The translations under genes and the position numbers were made by a program. From Paludibacteraceae bacterium (GTDB lineage Bacteria > Bacteroidota > Bacteroidia > Bacteroidales > Paludibacteraceae): a stretch of 64,000 nt of DNA. Below, piece by piece: positions 9,422-18,289 of this stretch; positions within the stretch are counted from its first letter, which is position 1, and the number at the start of each line of letters is the position of its first letter. Location of the stretch: positions 56,575-120,574 of the forward strand of contig JAFSJN010000022.1 in assembly GCA_017439235.1 (NCBI GenBank). The letters run 5' to 3'. The notes below the pieces were generated by a model. That model was not told the origin of the DNA. It searched no databases and saw only the letters and a program-made list of their open reading frames with translations.

Positions 9422-9453
9422 CAGAGGTACAAAAAAATATTTATATATGCAAA
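9422..9453 (-). promoter_or_regulatory. Promoter of the surface-protein operon
   Basis: On the minus strand, TTTG (9453-9450), 20 bases, then TACCTCTG (9429-9422). This matches the Bacteroidota primary-sigma pattern TTTG / TAnnTTTG with one mismatch in the -7 box. Confidence 0.65.
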
Positions 9454-9479
9454 TATTTTTGAAAGAAAATTAAAAAATG

Positions 9480-9777
9480 ATTAGGGATTAGTACTGATGC
9501 GATAACTTTAAGAAAAAAACAGACAAAACACTTTTGAATGATTAAAAACTTTGTTTTTAGTGTCAATTACTGCTAAAAACTCCTTAAAAATATATTTTTA
9601 GATAATTTTTACCACCAATTCCTCAACTCTTCGAGTTAAATCATTCAAAAGACATAAACATAAAAAACATATTTTTTTTCAAATCGAAAAGTCTGAATAT
9701 ATTCATAGGTTGATGAATATAAACAATATACAGAGCAAGTTACTTAAGTTAACGCATCAGTAGTAATTAGGGATTAG
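9480..9777. repeat. AT-rich nested inverted-repeat element (MITE-like)
   Basis: Two copies of ATTAGGGATTAG (9480-9491 and 9766-9777) bound the segment. Just inside, an imperfect inverted repeat pairs 9487-9513 with 9741-9767 (22 of 27 positions match; the core ACTGATGCG is perfect). A second, perfect 13-bp inverted repeat CTTTTGAATGATT lies at 9531-9543 and 9639-9651. No ORF of note lies inside. The structure could be a non-autonomous mobile element or a foldable intergenic module. Confidence 0.45.
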
Positions 9778-10285
9778 TGATTTTCGATTAGAGTGAGGGG
9801 CGATAGAAATTAAAAATTAAAAATTAAGAATTAAAAATTAAAAATTATTAGTTAACCGAAAACGCGCTTCGCTTTATGGAAAACAAGGCGAAAGGATGCA
9901 ACGGCATCCGTGCGATAATCCATCCGTATCGTTCGTAAACAAGTTTACAACGCATCCGTCTGAATTATCTCTAAAGTACAACGACAAGCGTCTTACTTTA
10001 TTCGCCTTCTAAAGAAAACGAGTTCGAAAACGTTGCTCTTAGTTCATATATTTGTTTTCTTGTTGGTTTTCTTACCATGTTTTCTTCTAAGGTGACGAGG
10101 TGGTGGTTACACCATGGTAGATATCCACGGATAGACGAAGCAGCTCGTGCTCGGCAGAAGATATGGAACCAGCATTGGTAAAAGAGATAGGGAATAAAGT
10201 GGGTAAAGAGTCGGTAAAGAGTCGTTTATGTCGTACGAAAGGAGGTAAGCCATGCAACGCATCAGAAAGGATGAAATAGTACAAA
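9778..10285. other. Non-coding stretch with no recognisable gene
   Basis: The first ~70 bases are simple AATTAAAAATTAAAAATT-type repeats. The remainder has mixed composition and only short ORFs on both strands (for example 10087-10284 minus), none resembling a known family. It may be a decayed gene or plain spacer. Confidence 0.4.
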
Positions 10286-10360
10286 GATTGGAGATTTAAG
10301 ATTTCAAATTTAAGATTGAAGATTTAAGATTTAAGATTTCAAATTTAAGATTGAAGATTA
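10286..10360. repeat. Simple AT-rich repeat (GATTTAAGATTTCAAATTT units)
   Basis: GATTTAAGATTTCAAATTTA followed by AGATTGAA is repeated twice, with partial copies. The same unit recurs upstream of the KDPG aldolase gene (43065-43093). Its function is unknown. Confidence 0.6.
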
Positions 10361-10366
10361 GTGATT

Positions 10367-10416
10367 AAAAAAGTACCTCCGAGCACTAGTGTTATTACGT
10401 TAGTACTGGGAGGTAC
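10367..10416 (-). terminator. Rho-independent terminator after rng
   Basis: On the minus strand GTACCTCC (10416-10409) pairs with GGAGGTAC (10380-10373), extended inward by an AGTACTA/TAGTGCT pairing, followed by TTTTTT. It begins five bases after the rng stop codon. Confidence 0.85.
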
Positions 10417-10420
10417 GATT

Positions 10421-11995
10421 TTAGTTTTGTTTTTCTGCACTGAAGCGTGTTTCGAGCATGCCGAGGCTTTGGTCTTCGTAGACGTGAACGCCGAAGCGTC
10501 GACGCCATTGGTTTTTAAGGCTATTCCACCATCCTCGACGCACATAGGCGTAGACATAGGGATGGAGGAAGAGGTTGAAGCCACGGCCGTGTTCTTCGCA
10601 ATACTGCGCAAGTTGTTCGGCTATGGTGTCCGTAAAGAGGATAGAGGGTTGGATACGTCCTTTACCCATACACGTAGGACACACTTCCGTAACATCTACT
10701 TCCACCGCGGGGCGCACGCGCTGGCGAGTAATCTGCATGAGACCGAATTTGCTGAGCGGCAACACAGTATGTCTGGCTCTGTCGCGATTCATCAGTTCGC
10801 GCATACGATCGTAGAGGAGCTGTTGATGGTCCTTATCGTCCATGTCGATAAAATCGACGATGATGATGCCTCCTATATCCCGCAATCGCAACTGATGGAC
10901 AATCTCTTCGGCAGCCAGCATATTGTATTGAAACGCATTCTCTTCTTGGTCGGCAAACAGCTTTTTAGAGCCCGAGTTGACATCGATGGAGAATAGGGCT
11001 TCAGTTTTGTCGATAACGAGGTATCCACCATTCTTAAAACCTACCGTTCGTCCCAGTCCCGTCTTCATCTGGCGGGTGATATCGAAATGGTCGAAGATAG
11101 GTTGTGTACCCTTGTAGCGTTTGACTATTTTAACCGCTTCAGGAGCGATCAGTTCTACGTACTGTTTAACCTCGTCGTAGATAGATTCGTCATTTACCTG
11201 AATGCTGGTAAAATCGGTAGAGAAGACATCTCGTATGATACCAATTGTTCGTCCGAGTTCTTCGCTGACCAGTCGTACTTCGACATCCTTAGCGGGTGAT
11301 TTCTTGCCGGTCTTATCCACCTTAGGCGGCTGTTGTAGGTTACGCATAGCGTCTTCCCACCGTTTGACCAGCAGTTTGAGTTCGCCATCCAGTTCCATCA
11401 CTCGCTTATCTTCGGCCACGGTACGTACGATAACGCCATAGCCCTGCGGGCGGATAGATTGGATGAGTTGTTTGAGGCGGCTACGTTCGGCTTCGCGTTT
11501 GATTTTTTGCGAGACCATGACTTTGTCGGCAAAGGGCATCAGTACCATATTGCGTCCGGCTATACTGAGTTCGCCGGTGACACGCGGTCCTTTGGTATTG
11601 ATAGGTTCTTTGATTACCTGTACGGGAATCATGTCGCCCACTTGCAGTATGTCGCCTATATTTCCTTCCTTGCCCACCTCCGGTTGTTTGGTCAGTCGCG
11701 ACATCGGCGGCAGTTTGCGCCGGTCGCTCTCCAACTTACGGATATAATCGCGTTGGGTCAAAAAAGCGGCACCCAAATCCAAGTAGTGCAGAAAAGCTTC
11801 CTTTTCACATCCGACGTCCACAAAGACGGCATTGAGAGCCGGCATGACCTTTTTGACCCGACCATAGTAGATATTTCCCACCGCAAAATTGTCGGCATCG
11901 CGTTTCTCGCGATTGACTTCCTGAAGACGGTCATCTTCGGTCAGGGCTATGGCGATCTCATCAGGGCGGACGTCCACAATCAGTTCGCTTTTCAT
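10421..11995 (-). CDS. rng: Ribonuclease G / E family endoribonuclease
   Basis: The 524-aa product is a full-length RNase G: N-terminal KSELIVDVRPDEIAIALTED, an S1-like domain (VGNIYYGRVKKVMPALNAVFVDVG), and the catalytic core with DINSG-type SIDVNSG and the metal-binding VDFIDMDDKDHQ. The Zn-link CPTCMGKG lies near residues 425-432. These enzymes cut single-stranded RNA in rRNA maturation and mRNA decay. The start is ATG at 11995. It is the last gene before a strong terminator and follows the mS38-like small gene on the same strand. There is no long C-terminal degradosome scaffold as in E. coli RNase E. Confidence 0.93.
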   Translation of the reverse strand: MKSELIVDVRPDEIAIALTEDDRLQEVNREKRDADNFAVGNIYYGRVKKVMPALNAVFVDVGCEKEAFLHYLDLGAAFLTQRDYIRKLESDRRKLPPMSRLTKQPEVGKEGNIGDILQVGDMIPVQVIKEPINTKGPRVTGELSIAGRNMVLMPFADKVMVSQKIKREAERSRLKQLIQSIRPQGYGVIVRTVAEDKRVMELDGELKLLVKRWEDAMRNLQQPPKVDKTGKKSPAKDVEVRLVSEELGRTIGIIRDVFSTDFTSIQVNDESIYDEVKQYVELIAPEAVKIVKRYKGTQPIFDHFDITRQMKTGLGRTVGFKNGGYLVIDKTEALFSIDVNSGSKKLFADQEENAFQYNMLAAEEIVHQLRLRDIGGIIIVDFIDMDDKDHQQLLYDRMRELMNRDRARHTVLPLSKFGLMQITRQRVRPAVEVDVTEVCPTCMGKGRIQPSILFTDTIAEQLAQYCEEHGRGFNLFLHPYVYAYVRRGWWNSLKNQWRRRFGVHVYEDQSLGMLETRFSAEKQN

Positions 11996-12012
11996 ATTTC
12001 AATACATTCAAT

Positions 12013-12070
12013 AAAAAGGGCTTTGCAGCCAACCGCCTTGCGCCCAAGACAGCTTATCGCCACAAAGCCT
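12013..12070 (-). terminator. Possible weak terminator between the mS38-like gene and rng
   Basis: On the minus strand GGCTTTG (12069-12063) can pair with CAAAGCC (12025-12019) across a ~37-base loop, followed by CTTTTTATT. The long loop makes this uncertain; read-through would be needed to express rng. Confidence 0.3.
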
Positions 12071-12103
12071 CAATGATACATTCTCGCCTATTAAGCAAGC
12101 GTT

Positions 12104-12193
12104 TTACTTATGCTTATGGCGATTCTTGCGCAAACGTTTTTTACGCTTGTGCGTAGACATCTTATGTCTCTTATGCTTCTTTCCGTTAGGCAT
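12104..12193 (-). CDS. Tiny basic AURKAIP1/COX24 (mS38-like) ribosome-associated protein, 29 aa
   Basis: ATG at 12193 opens 29 codons beginning MPNGKKHKRHKMSTHKRKKR and ending LRKNRHKHK. This matches the very short, Lys/Arg-rich Bacteroidota proteins annotated with the AURKAIP1/COX24 domain, related to mitochondrial ribosomal protein mS38. Over half the residues are basic, as expected for an rRNA-bound peptide. It lies 48 bases downstream of the HU gene. It is too short for most gene callers. Confidence 0.85.
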   Translation of the reverse strand: MPNGKKHKRHKMSTHKRKKRLRKNRHKHK

Positions 12194-12241
12194 AGTATAG
12201 TAATTAAAAATTAAAAATTACAAATTAACGATTTCCAAAGA

Positions 12242-12511
12242 TTACATCATCTCGAGGAAGTCATCGCTGGGCTTGAAAGCCGGAATCTTATGCTCGGGAA
12301 CGATAATCGATTGCTTAGCGGTAATATTACGAGCAACCTTCTGAGCACGTACTTTGGTGATGAAACTTCCGAAGCCACGGAGATAAACATTTTCTCCCTC
12401 GCTTACAGACTGCTTAATGTTGGCCATAGCGGCTTCGACAACGTTAAGGATAGTGGCGCGATCATAGCCGGTCTTGATGGCAATGGCGCTAACAAGTTGA
12501 GCTTTTGTCAT
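12242..12511 (-). CDS. HU/IHF-family DNA-binding protein
   Basis: The 89-aa product has the HU fold: MTKAQLVSAIAIKTGYDRAT, then GFGSF at residues 46-50, and a C-terminal arm closing IPEHKIPAFKPS-like. The usual arm-tip RNP is RNI here (residues 61-63), so the intercalating proline is replaced, a variant I have seen in Bacteroidota homologues. It would bend and compact DNA. Its own promoter lies just upstream (12556-12585). Confidence 0.92.
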   Translation of the reverse strand: MTKAQLVSAIAIKTGYDRATILNVVEAAMANIKQSVSEGENVYLRGFGSFITKVRAQKVARNITAKQSIIVPEHKIPAFKPSDDFLEMM

Positions 12512-12555
12512 AATATATATCTTTTACTTTTTTTCCTAAAAGGTGAATTTGTGTG

Positions 12556-12585
12556 CAAAATTACTATAATTTTCTTAATTACAAA
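12556..12585 (-). promoter_or_regulatory. Promoter of the HU gene
   Basis: On the minus strand, TTTG (12585-12582), 18 bases, TAATTTTG (12563-12556). The spacing is shorter than the 20 seen at nearly all other promoters here. Confidence 0.6.
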
Positions 12586-12649
12586 AACTTTTTGCAAAAA
12601 AAAATCACTTTTTTTTCATTTTTTCTTTCTTTTCCTCTCAAAACACCCC

Positions 12650-14944
12650 TTAATGCGCCTCTAACCAATTGTGTCCCACGCCACAATCGGCAATCAAGGG
12701 AACCGAGAGGTGCACCACATTTTGCATTTCCTCTACCACCATCTGCTTAACGGCTTGCACCTCAGCCTGAGGCACATTGAAGTTGAGTTCGTCGTGCACC
12801 TGCATAATCATCTGAGCATGGAACTCGCTCAGACGGCGATGGATAGACACCATAGCCATCTTAATAATATCGGCCGCGGTGCCCTGGATAGGCGCGTTGA
12901 CGGCATTGCGTTCGGCAAAAGAGCGCACGACAGAGTTATGCGACAGGATATCGGGCAGGTAACGTTTGCGCCCGAAGAGCGTCTCCACACAGCCGTGCTC
13001 ACGTGCATACTGCTTCTGCGATTCGATAAAGTCGATGACACGCGGGAAGGCCGCGAAATAACTGTCAATAAGTTCCTTAGCCTCCTGACGCGAGCAGTCT
13101 AATTGCTGCGCCAGACCGAAGGCCGAGATACCATAGATGATACCGAAATTAGCCGTCTTGGCGCGTCGGCGTTCGTCGCGGGTGACGTCCTGAACCGTTT
13201 TACCGAAAATTTTAGCCGCCGTAGCCGCGTGGATATCCTGTCCAGAGCGGAAAGCCTCTATGAGGTGCGGGTCTTGGGACATATGCGCCAACAGCCGCAA
13301 CTCGATTTGCGAATAGTCGGCACTCAGAATCAGGCATCCTTCGTCGGGAATGACCGCACGGCGAATCAGTTGTCCCCGTTCGGAGCGTATAGGCAGGTTT
13401 TGGAGGTTGGGATTGGACGAAGACAGACGCCCCGTAGCCGTAACGGTCTGGTTATACGTAGTATGTATCTTACCCGTCTGAGGATTTATATACGAGGGCA
13501 GGGTGACCACATAGGTGGAGATGAGTTTTTTGAGTTCACGCTGCTCCAATATCTTGCCCACCACCGGATGGGTGTCTTTGAGCGCTTGCAGCACCTCCTC
13601 GGACGTGGAATACTTACCTTTGCGTCCGCGTTTGGCCTTAGGGTCGAGATGCAGGGTATCGAAGAGTACTTCGCCCACTTGCGCCGGCGAGTTGATATTA
13701 AACGAGGTGCCCGCCAAGGTATATATCTCCTGCTCCAGCGTCTCCAGTTCAGCCGTCAGGTCTTTCTCCGCCTGCTTGAGAATAGCGACATCGAAGCGCA
13801 CTCCCGCCTTCTCCATATCCCGCAAGACGGGCACGAGGGGCAGTTCGACCTCGTTGTACAGTGTCCACAGTGCCGAATCGGCTTTGAGCGCATCCCAGTC
13901 GGGTTCACGGTAGGGATTAAACGATACCTCGGGATTGAGCAGATAGGCACAGAGACGGTTCTCTATCGTATCGTACTGCGGCGCCTGAGCGGGTGTTAAC
14001 TCTGCGGAGCTTTCATCGCCAAAGAGGCTGAGTGTCTGCTCCTGCGGCGCGGCCTTACGAGCCGGTGCAGGACGCGAAGCTTCGGCAGGAGCGGATTTGA
14101 GTAAGGAGTTGAACTCCAGTTGCGTATAGAGTGGTGCCAGTTGTGCCCAGTCCTTGTCGCGCAGTTGCATTTGCTGTTCATTCCATTCTACCGGCACATC
14201 GGTGCGGATAGTAGCCAGGAACTTAGAGAAACGTATCTCTTGGGCTTGTGACACCACTTTTTGCTGCAAGGCGCCCTTCAGTTCGTTGGTATGCTCCAAG
14301 AGGTTCTCCACCGAATCGAACTGCTGAATAAGTTGCACGGCGGTCTTCTCCCCCACTCCTTTGCATCCGGGTATATTATCGCTGGCGTCCCCCATCAAGG
14401 CCAGCAAGTCGATGACCTGTTCGGTGCGGGCAATGCCATACTTGGCGCACACCTCAGCAGGTCCCATCTGTTCGAATCCTCCGGTATGCCGCGGGCGGTA
14501 TTGCCAGATACGTTCGCCCACCAACTGACCGTAGTCTTTGTCAGGCGTAGCCATGAAGACCTCCACACCTGCAGCCGCAGCCTTCTTAGCCATCGTACCA
14601 ATAACATCGTCCGCCTCAAATCCCTGCACCTCCAATACCGTAATATTCATCGCCTTAAGGATATCCTGGATGATGGGCACCGAACGGCGTATATCTTCAG
14701 GCGTCTCTTCGCGCTGCGCCTTATATTCGGCATAAGCCTCGTGACGGAAAGTAGGTCCATGCGGGTCAAAAGCTACCGCTATATGCGTAGGGCGTACGCG
14801 TTTGAGTAAGTCCTCAAGCGTAGTGACAAAGCCGTAGATGGCAGAGGTATTCTCCCCTTTAGAATTCATGCGGGGGACGCGGATAAAAGCGTAATATGCG
14901 CGATAGATCATCGCATACGCATCGATGAGGAGCAGTTTATTCAT
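12650..14944 (-). CDS. polA: DNA polymerase I lacking most of the 3'-5' exonuclease domain
   Basis: At 764 aa this is about 165 residues shorter than E. coli Pol I. Residues 1-290 are the 5' nuclease (LLIDAYAMIYRAYYAF, the helix-3-turn-helix around GVGEKTAVQLI). Residues about 370-764 are the polymerase domain with motif A (DYSQIELRLLAH), motif B (RRAKTANFGIIYG) and motif C (QVHDELNF). Only about 80 residues lie between them: a Pro/Ala-rich linker and a remnant (IENRLCAYLLNPE). The exonuclease motifs (DxE, NxxxD, YxxxD) are absent. It should still excise primers and fill gaps in replication and repair, but without proofreading. It is 21 bases downstream of ung. Confidence 0.93.
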   Translation of the reverse strand: MNKLLLIDAYAMIYRAYYAFIRVPRMNSKGENTSAIYGFVTTLEDLLKRVRPTHIAVAFDPHGPTFRHEAYAEYKAQREETPEDIRRSVPIIQDILKAMNITVLEVQGFEADDVIGTMAKKAAAAGVEVFMATPDKDYGQLVGERIWQYRPRHTGGFEQMGPAEVCAKYGIARTEQVIDLLALMGDASDNIPGCKGVGEKTAVQLIQQFDSVENLLEHTNELKGALQQKVVSQAQEIRFSKFLATIRTDVPVEWNEQQMQLRDKDWAQLAPLYTQLEFNSLLKSAPAEASRPAPARKAAPQEQTLSLFGDESSAELTPAQAPQYDTIENRLCAYLLNPEVSFNPYREPDWDALKADSALWTLYNEVELPLVPVLRDMEKAGVRFDVAILKQAEKDLTAELETLEQEIYTLAGTSFNINSPAQVGEVLFDTLHLDPKAKRGRKGKYSTSEEVLQALKDTHPVVGKILEQRELKKLISTYVVTLPSYINPQTGKIHTTYNQTVTATGRLSSSNPNLQNLPIRSERGQLIRRAVIPDEGCLILSADYSQIELRLLAHMSQDPHLIEAFRSGQDIHAATAAKIFGKTVQDVTRDERRRAKTANFGIIYGISAFGLAQQLDCSRQEAKELIDSYFAAFPRVIDFIESQKQYAREHGCVETLFGRKRYLPDILSHNSVVRSFAERNAVNAPIQGTAADIIKMAMVSIHRRLSEFHAQMIMQVHDELNFNVPQAEVQAVKQMVVEEMQNVVHLSVPLIADCGVGHNWLEAH

Positions 14945-14965
14945 GGGCTATTGAGTTAGTCGGCA

Positions 14966-15628
14966 TTACCATCGGATAGGTTCCTGCCCGTGTTGTATCA
15001 AATAGTTATTGGCGGCGCTGAAATGTCCGCAACCGATAAATCCCCGGTAGGCACTCAGCGGACTGGGATGCGGCGCCGTCAAGACGAGGTTGCGACGACG
15101 GTCGATAAACTGTCCTTTACGCTGGGCATAACTGCCCCAGAGCATATAGACCAGATGTTCGCGGCGGTCGTTGAGGGCGCGAATAGCGGCATCGGTCAGT
15201 TCTTCCCATCCTTTATTTTGGTGCGAGCCGGGACGATGTGCCTCGACCGTCAGCGTAGCGTTGAGCAGCAGCACGCCTTGTTCCGCCCAGTGTTGCAGAT
15301 TGCCGGACGAGGGAATAGGAGTGCCTAAATCGCGGTGAATCTCCTTGTAGATATTGTCCAACGACGGCGGTACTGCCACTCCGTCATTGACCGAGAAACA
15401 CAAGCCGTGCGCCTGTCCGACATCGTGATAAGGGTCTTGGCCGATAATAACAACCCGCACCCGAGGGAACGGGCACGAGTCGAAAGCATTAAAGATAAGT
15501 CGGGCAGGAGGGAAACAGGTCTTTGTCTGATACTCGTGGCGCACAAAGGAAGTCAGCAACTCAAAATAAGGTTTATCAAATTCCGGTTGCAAGACCTCAC
15601 GCCACGTATCATCTATCCTGACCTCCAT
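14966..15628 (-). CDS. ung: Uracil-DNA glycosylase
   Basis: The family 1 signature motifs are present: GQDPYH at residues 63-68 with the catalytic Asp65, and HPSPLSAYRGF near the C-terminus. The length of 220 aa is normal. The enzyme removes uracil from DNA at the start of base excision repair. The ATG at 15628 overlaps the queA stop as TGATG; the TTG one codon earlier is less likely. It sits between queA and polA, whose gap-filling activity acts downstream in the same repair route. Confidence 0.95.
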   Translation of the reverse strand: MEVRIDDTWREVLQPEFDKPYFELLTSFVRHEYQTKTCFPPARLIFNAFDSCPFPRVRVVIIGQDPYHDVGQAHGLCFSVNDGVAVPPSLDNIYKEIHRDLGTPIPSSGNLQHWAEQGVLLLNATLTVEAHRPGSHQNKGWEELTDAAIRALNDRREHLVYMLWGSYAQRKGQFIDRRRNLVLTAPHPSPLSAYRGFIGCGHFSAANNYLIQHGQEPIRW

Positions 15629-16731
15629 CAATCGACTATCAACATAGCATCTCCATAATCGCCGAAGCGGTATTCTTCCTTAACAGCCACATCGTAGGCG
15701 TGCATGATTGTATCATAACCGCCAAAGGTAGCTACCATCAGGAACTGAGAGGATTGCGGGAAGTAGAAGTTGACGAAGAACGTATTGGCTGCCGTAAACT
15801 CATAGGGCGGGAAGATGAACTTATTGGTCCATCCGTCGTAGGCTTTGAGTTGGCCATTGGTGCCCACTACATGCTCCAAAGCGCGCATTACCTCGGTGCC
15901 GACAGAGCAAATCTTACCGCCTACCTCACGCGAGTGGTTCACAGCCTTGACTACCGATTCGCCGATGATAATCTGCTCGCTATCCACCTTATGCTTGGTC
16001 AAGTCCTCTACATCGATGGGTTTAAAATTGCCCAGCGACATATGCGAGGTGATAAACTGCTGATTGACACCGGCTATCTCCATACGTTTGAGCAGGTTCT
16101 TACTGAAGTGCAGTCCGGCAGCAGGCACCGCTACGGCACCTATCTTAGAAGCAAAGATAGTCTGATAACGCTCGTTATCCATCTCACGCGGCGTCATATC
16201 GGGGAAGGCTTTCTCAAACTCCTCCAACACATCTTCCGGCATAGGACGATGAATATATTTAGGCAGCGGCATCTGACCCAAGCTGTACAGATACTGCGTA
16301 AACTCGGAGTTGTCGTAGTCGGTCAAGAAGCGCAAGGTACGTCCGCGAGCGGTGGTATTATCGATGACCTCAGCCACGATCGTCGTGTCCTCGTCGAGGA
16401 AGAGTTTATTACCCACACGAATCTTACGGGCCGGGTCTACCAATACATCCCAGAAGCGATTCTCATGGTTGAGTTCGCGGATGAGGAAGATCTCGATATT
16501 GGCCAGGGTCTTCTCCTTTTTAGCATACATGCGCGCGGGGAAGACTTTGGTGTCGTTGAAGATAAACGTATCTCCCTCACCGAAATATTCCACTATATCC
16601 GGCATATGACGATGCTCTATCTCGCCTGTCTTACGGTGCACCACCATCATACGTGCCTCATCGCGATAAGGCGTAGGGAACTGAGCAATCAGATGCTCCG
16701 GCAACTTAAACCGAAACTGACTCAGTTTCAT
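15628..16731 (-). CDS. queA: S-adenosylmethionine:tRNA ribosyltransferase-isomerase
   Basis: The product (367 aa from ATG at 16731) begins MKLSQFRFKLPEHLIAQFP and contains FIFNDTKVFPARMYA, AGLHFSKNLL, and VGTEVMRALE, all typical QueA. It transfers the ribosyl part of SAM to preQ1 in tRNA, giving epoxyqueuosine. An upstream in-frame TTG at 16755 would add eight atypical residues and is rejected. It shares a one-base stop/start overlap with ung. With truB it forms a small tRNA-modification block. Confidence 0.95.
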   Translation of the reverse strand: MKLSQFRFKLPEHLIAQFPTPYRDEARMMVVHRKTGEIEHRHMPDIVEYFGEGDTFIFNDTKVFPARMYAKKEKTLANIEIFLIRELNHENRFWDVLVDPARKIRVGNKLFLDEDTTIVAEVIDNTTARGRTLRFLTDYDNSEFTQYLYSLGQMPLPKYIHRPMPEDVLEEFEKAFPDMTPREMDNERYQTIFASKIGAVAVPAAGLHFSKNLLKRMEIAGVNQQFITSHMSLGNFKPIDVEDLTKHKVDSEQIIIGESVVKAVNHSREVGGKICSVGTEVMRALEHVVGTNGQLKAYDGWTNKFIFPPYEFTAANTFFVNFYFPQSSQFLMVATFGGYDTIMHAYDVAVKEEYRFGDYGDAMLIVD

Positions 16732-16786
16732 GTTATATTGGTCAAAATGGTTCAATTGTGTAATATTTTATGGGTTAATATTCTAT

Positions 16787-17488
16787 TTATGCTTGTGCAT
16801 CCTGACTATCCAGCATGCGTTCAAAATCCTCAAAAGTGATACAATCCTCGATGCGTATGTCACCGACTCGTGTGCGGCGCAAGGCTATCAGGTGTGCGCC
16901 GGTCTGCAGGCGTTGCCCTATATCGCGCGCCAAAGCGCGTATGTACGTTCCTTTAGAGCATACGACCCTCAGGGTCAGTTGCATCGTCTCGGCATCGAAG
17001 GACAGCACTTCTATCTCGTCAATGACCAGCAGTTTGGCTTTCAGCTCCACCTCTTCGCCCTTGCGCGCCAACTCATAGGCCCGTTTGCCGTCTACCTTAA
17101 CGGCTGAGAACATCGGCGGCACTTGCCACTGTTCACCTAAAAAAGTAGGTATCACCTCGTCTATCAATGCCCGCGTGATGTGCTCCGTAGGATAGGTAGC
17201 ATCAATAGGTTTCTCCAGGTCATAACTGGGTGTTGTAGCGCCTAACTGAAGGGTGGCGATATATTCCTTATCGTGGTTCTGCAGTTGGTCAATCAACTTA
17301 GTCTTGCGTCCCGTACACACCACAACTACACCTGTTGCCAAAGGGTCCAAGGTGCCGGTATGGCCGACCTTGAGTTTTTTGACATGCAGCCGATGGCACA
17401 ACAACCACCGCGCCTTACCTACCACATCAAAACTGGTCCAGCGATAGGGTTTGTCAAATGCTATTATTTCTCCCTCAACAAAATTCAT
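16787..17488 (-). CDS. truB: tRNA pseudouridine-55 synthase
   Basis: The product is 233 aa. The catalytic motif GHTGTLDPLATG lies near residues 42-53, with the catalytic Asp in TLDP. VPPMFSAVKVDGKRAYELAR and CSKGTYIRALARDIG are further TruB signatures. It makes pseudouridine at position 55 of the T-arm. It overlaps the end of uppP by 14 bases, implying translational coupling. Confidence 0.95.
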   Translation of the reverse strand: MNFVEGEIIAFDKPYRWTSFDVVGKARWLLCHRLHVKKLKVGHTGTLDPLATGVVVVCTGRKTKLIDQLQNHDKEYIATLQLGATTPSYDLEKPIDATYPTEHITRALIDEVIPTFLGEQWQVPPMFSAVKVDGKRAYELARKGEEVELKAKLLVIDEIEVLSFDAETMQLTLRVVCSKGTYIRALARDIGQRLQTGAHLIALRRTRVGDIRIEDCITFEDFERMLDSQDAQA

Positions 17489-18278
17489 AGACGATGGCGA
17501 ATGTACCTATTACAAGGCAATAGACGGCAAAGTATATGAGTTTCTGACGTTTCACTATTTCCAACATCCATCGGCAAGCTAACGCACCTACTACGAAGGC
17601 TGAGACAAAGCCTGTCAACATAGCCGTCAGACTGAGGTGAGTGACCACATCGCCCTGCAGGATGTCCAACACGCTGAGCAGAGTCTGTCCAAGGATAGGT
17701 ATCAAGACCATCAGGAACGAGAACTGCGCTACCGATTCGCGTTTATTGCCCAAGAGGATACCGGTAGCTATCGTTGTACCGCTACGGCTCAAACCCGGCA
17801 AGACAGCACACGCTTGCGCTACGCCGATGATGAGCGAATCCCACCACGAGATAGTCTCCTTATGACGCGGACGAGCATATTGCGCAAAGCACAACAGGGC
17901 AGCCGTCACCATCAGACAAATACCAACGACCAATAAACCGCTGCCAAAGATAGCCTCTACATAGTCCTTAAACCATACGCCCACCACAAAGACAGGAATC
18001 ATCGACAAAAGAATCTTGCCCACATATTGTTTCTCGGTATTCCACTGCGGCGTAAGGAAAGTGCCCTGTAAGAGTTGTGCTACCGGACGCCACAAGACAA
18101 GCAGCGTAGAACAAACCGTAGCCGCATGTACCATAACGTCAAAAAGAAGCATGTCGCCCTCTTCAAACTGCACATTCAGCAAGGCCTGCCCGATAGTCAG
18201 ATGACCCGACGAGGACACCGGCAAGAACTCAGTCAGTCCCTGCACGACACCCAATATAAGAGCCTGCCACCACGACAT
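17475..18278 (-). CDS. uppP: Undecaprenyl-diphosphatase
   Basis: The 267-aa integral membrane protein has the two BacA/UppP motifs: LTEFLPVSSSGHL near residues 15-28 and LPGLSRSGTT near residues 160-169. About eight hydrophobic segments follow the family pattern. It dephosphorylates undecaprenyl pyrophosphate to recycle the lipid carrier for peptidoglycan and surface glycans; its activity can confer bacitracin resistance. It is 11 bases downstream of the DUF3098 gene. Confidence 0.95.
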   Translation of the reverse strand: MSWWQALILGVVQGLTEFLPVSSSGHLTIGQALLNVQFEEGDMLLFDVMVHAATVCSTLLVLWRPVAQLLQGTFLTPQWNTEKQYVGKILLSMIPVFVVGVWFKDYVEAIFGSGLLVVGICLMVTAALLCFAQYARPRHKETISWWDSLIIGVAQACAVLPGLSRSGTTIATGILLGNKRESVAQFSFLMVLIPILGQTLLSVLDILQGDVVTHLSLTAMLTGFVSAFVVGALACRWMLEIVKRQKLIYFAVYCLVIGTFAIVYEFC

Positions 18279-18289
18279 AATGACTACGT

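Noticed and set aside
9291-9473. 60-codon plus-strand ORF
   Set aside because: It overlaps the minus-strand promoter and leader, has no family resemblance and no promoter of its own.
10087-10284. 65-codon minus-strand ORF
   Set aside because: It has no recognisable features or start signal and lies in a low-quality non-coding stretch.
9840-10285. Decayed insertion sequence
   Set aside because: No transposase motif or terminal repeats could be identified; only short unrelated ORFs are present.
13103-13999. 298-codon ORF antisense to polA
   Set aside because: It is opposite a conserved polymerase gene with strong codon bias, and its translation resembles nothing.
15700-16839. 379-codon ORF antisense to queA
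   Set aside because: QueA on the minus strand is unmistakable; the plus frame is a by-product of its codon usage.
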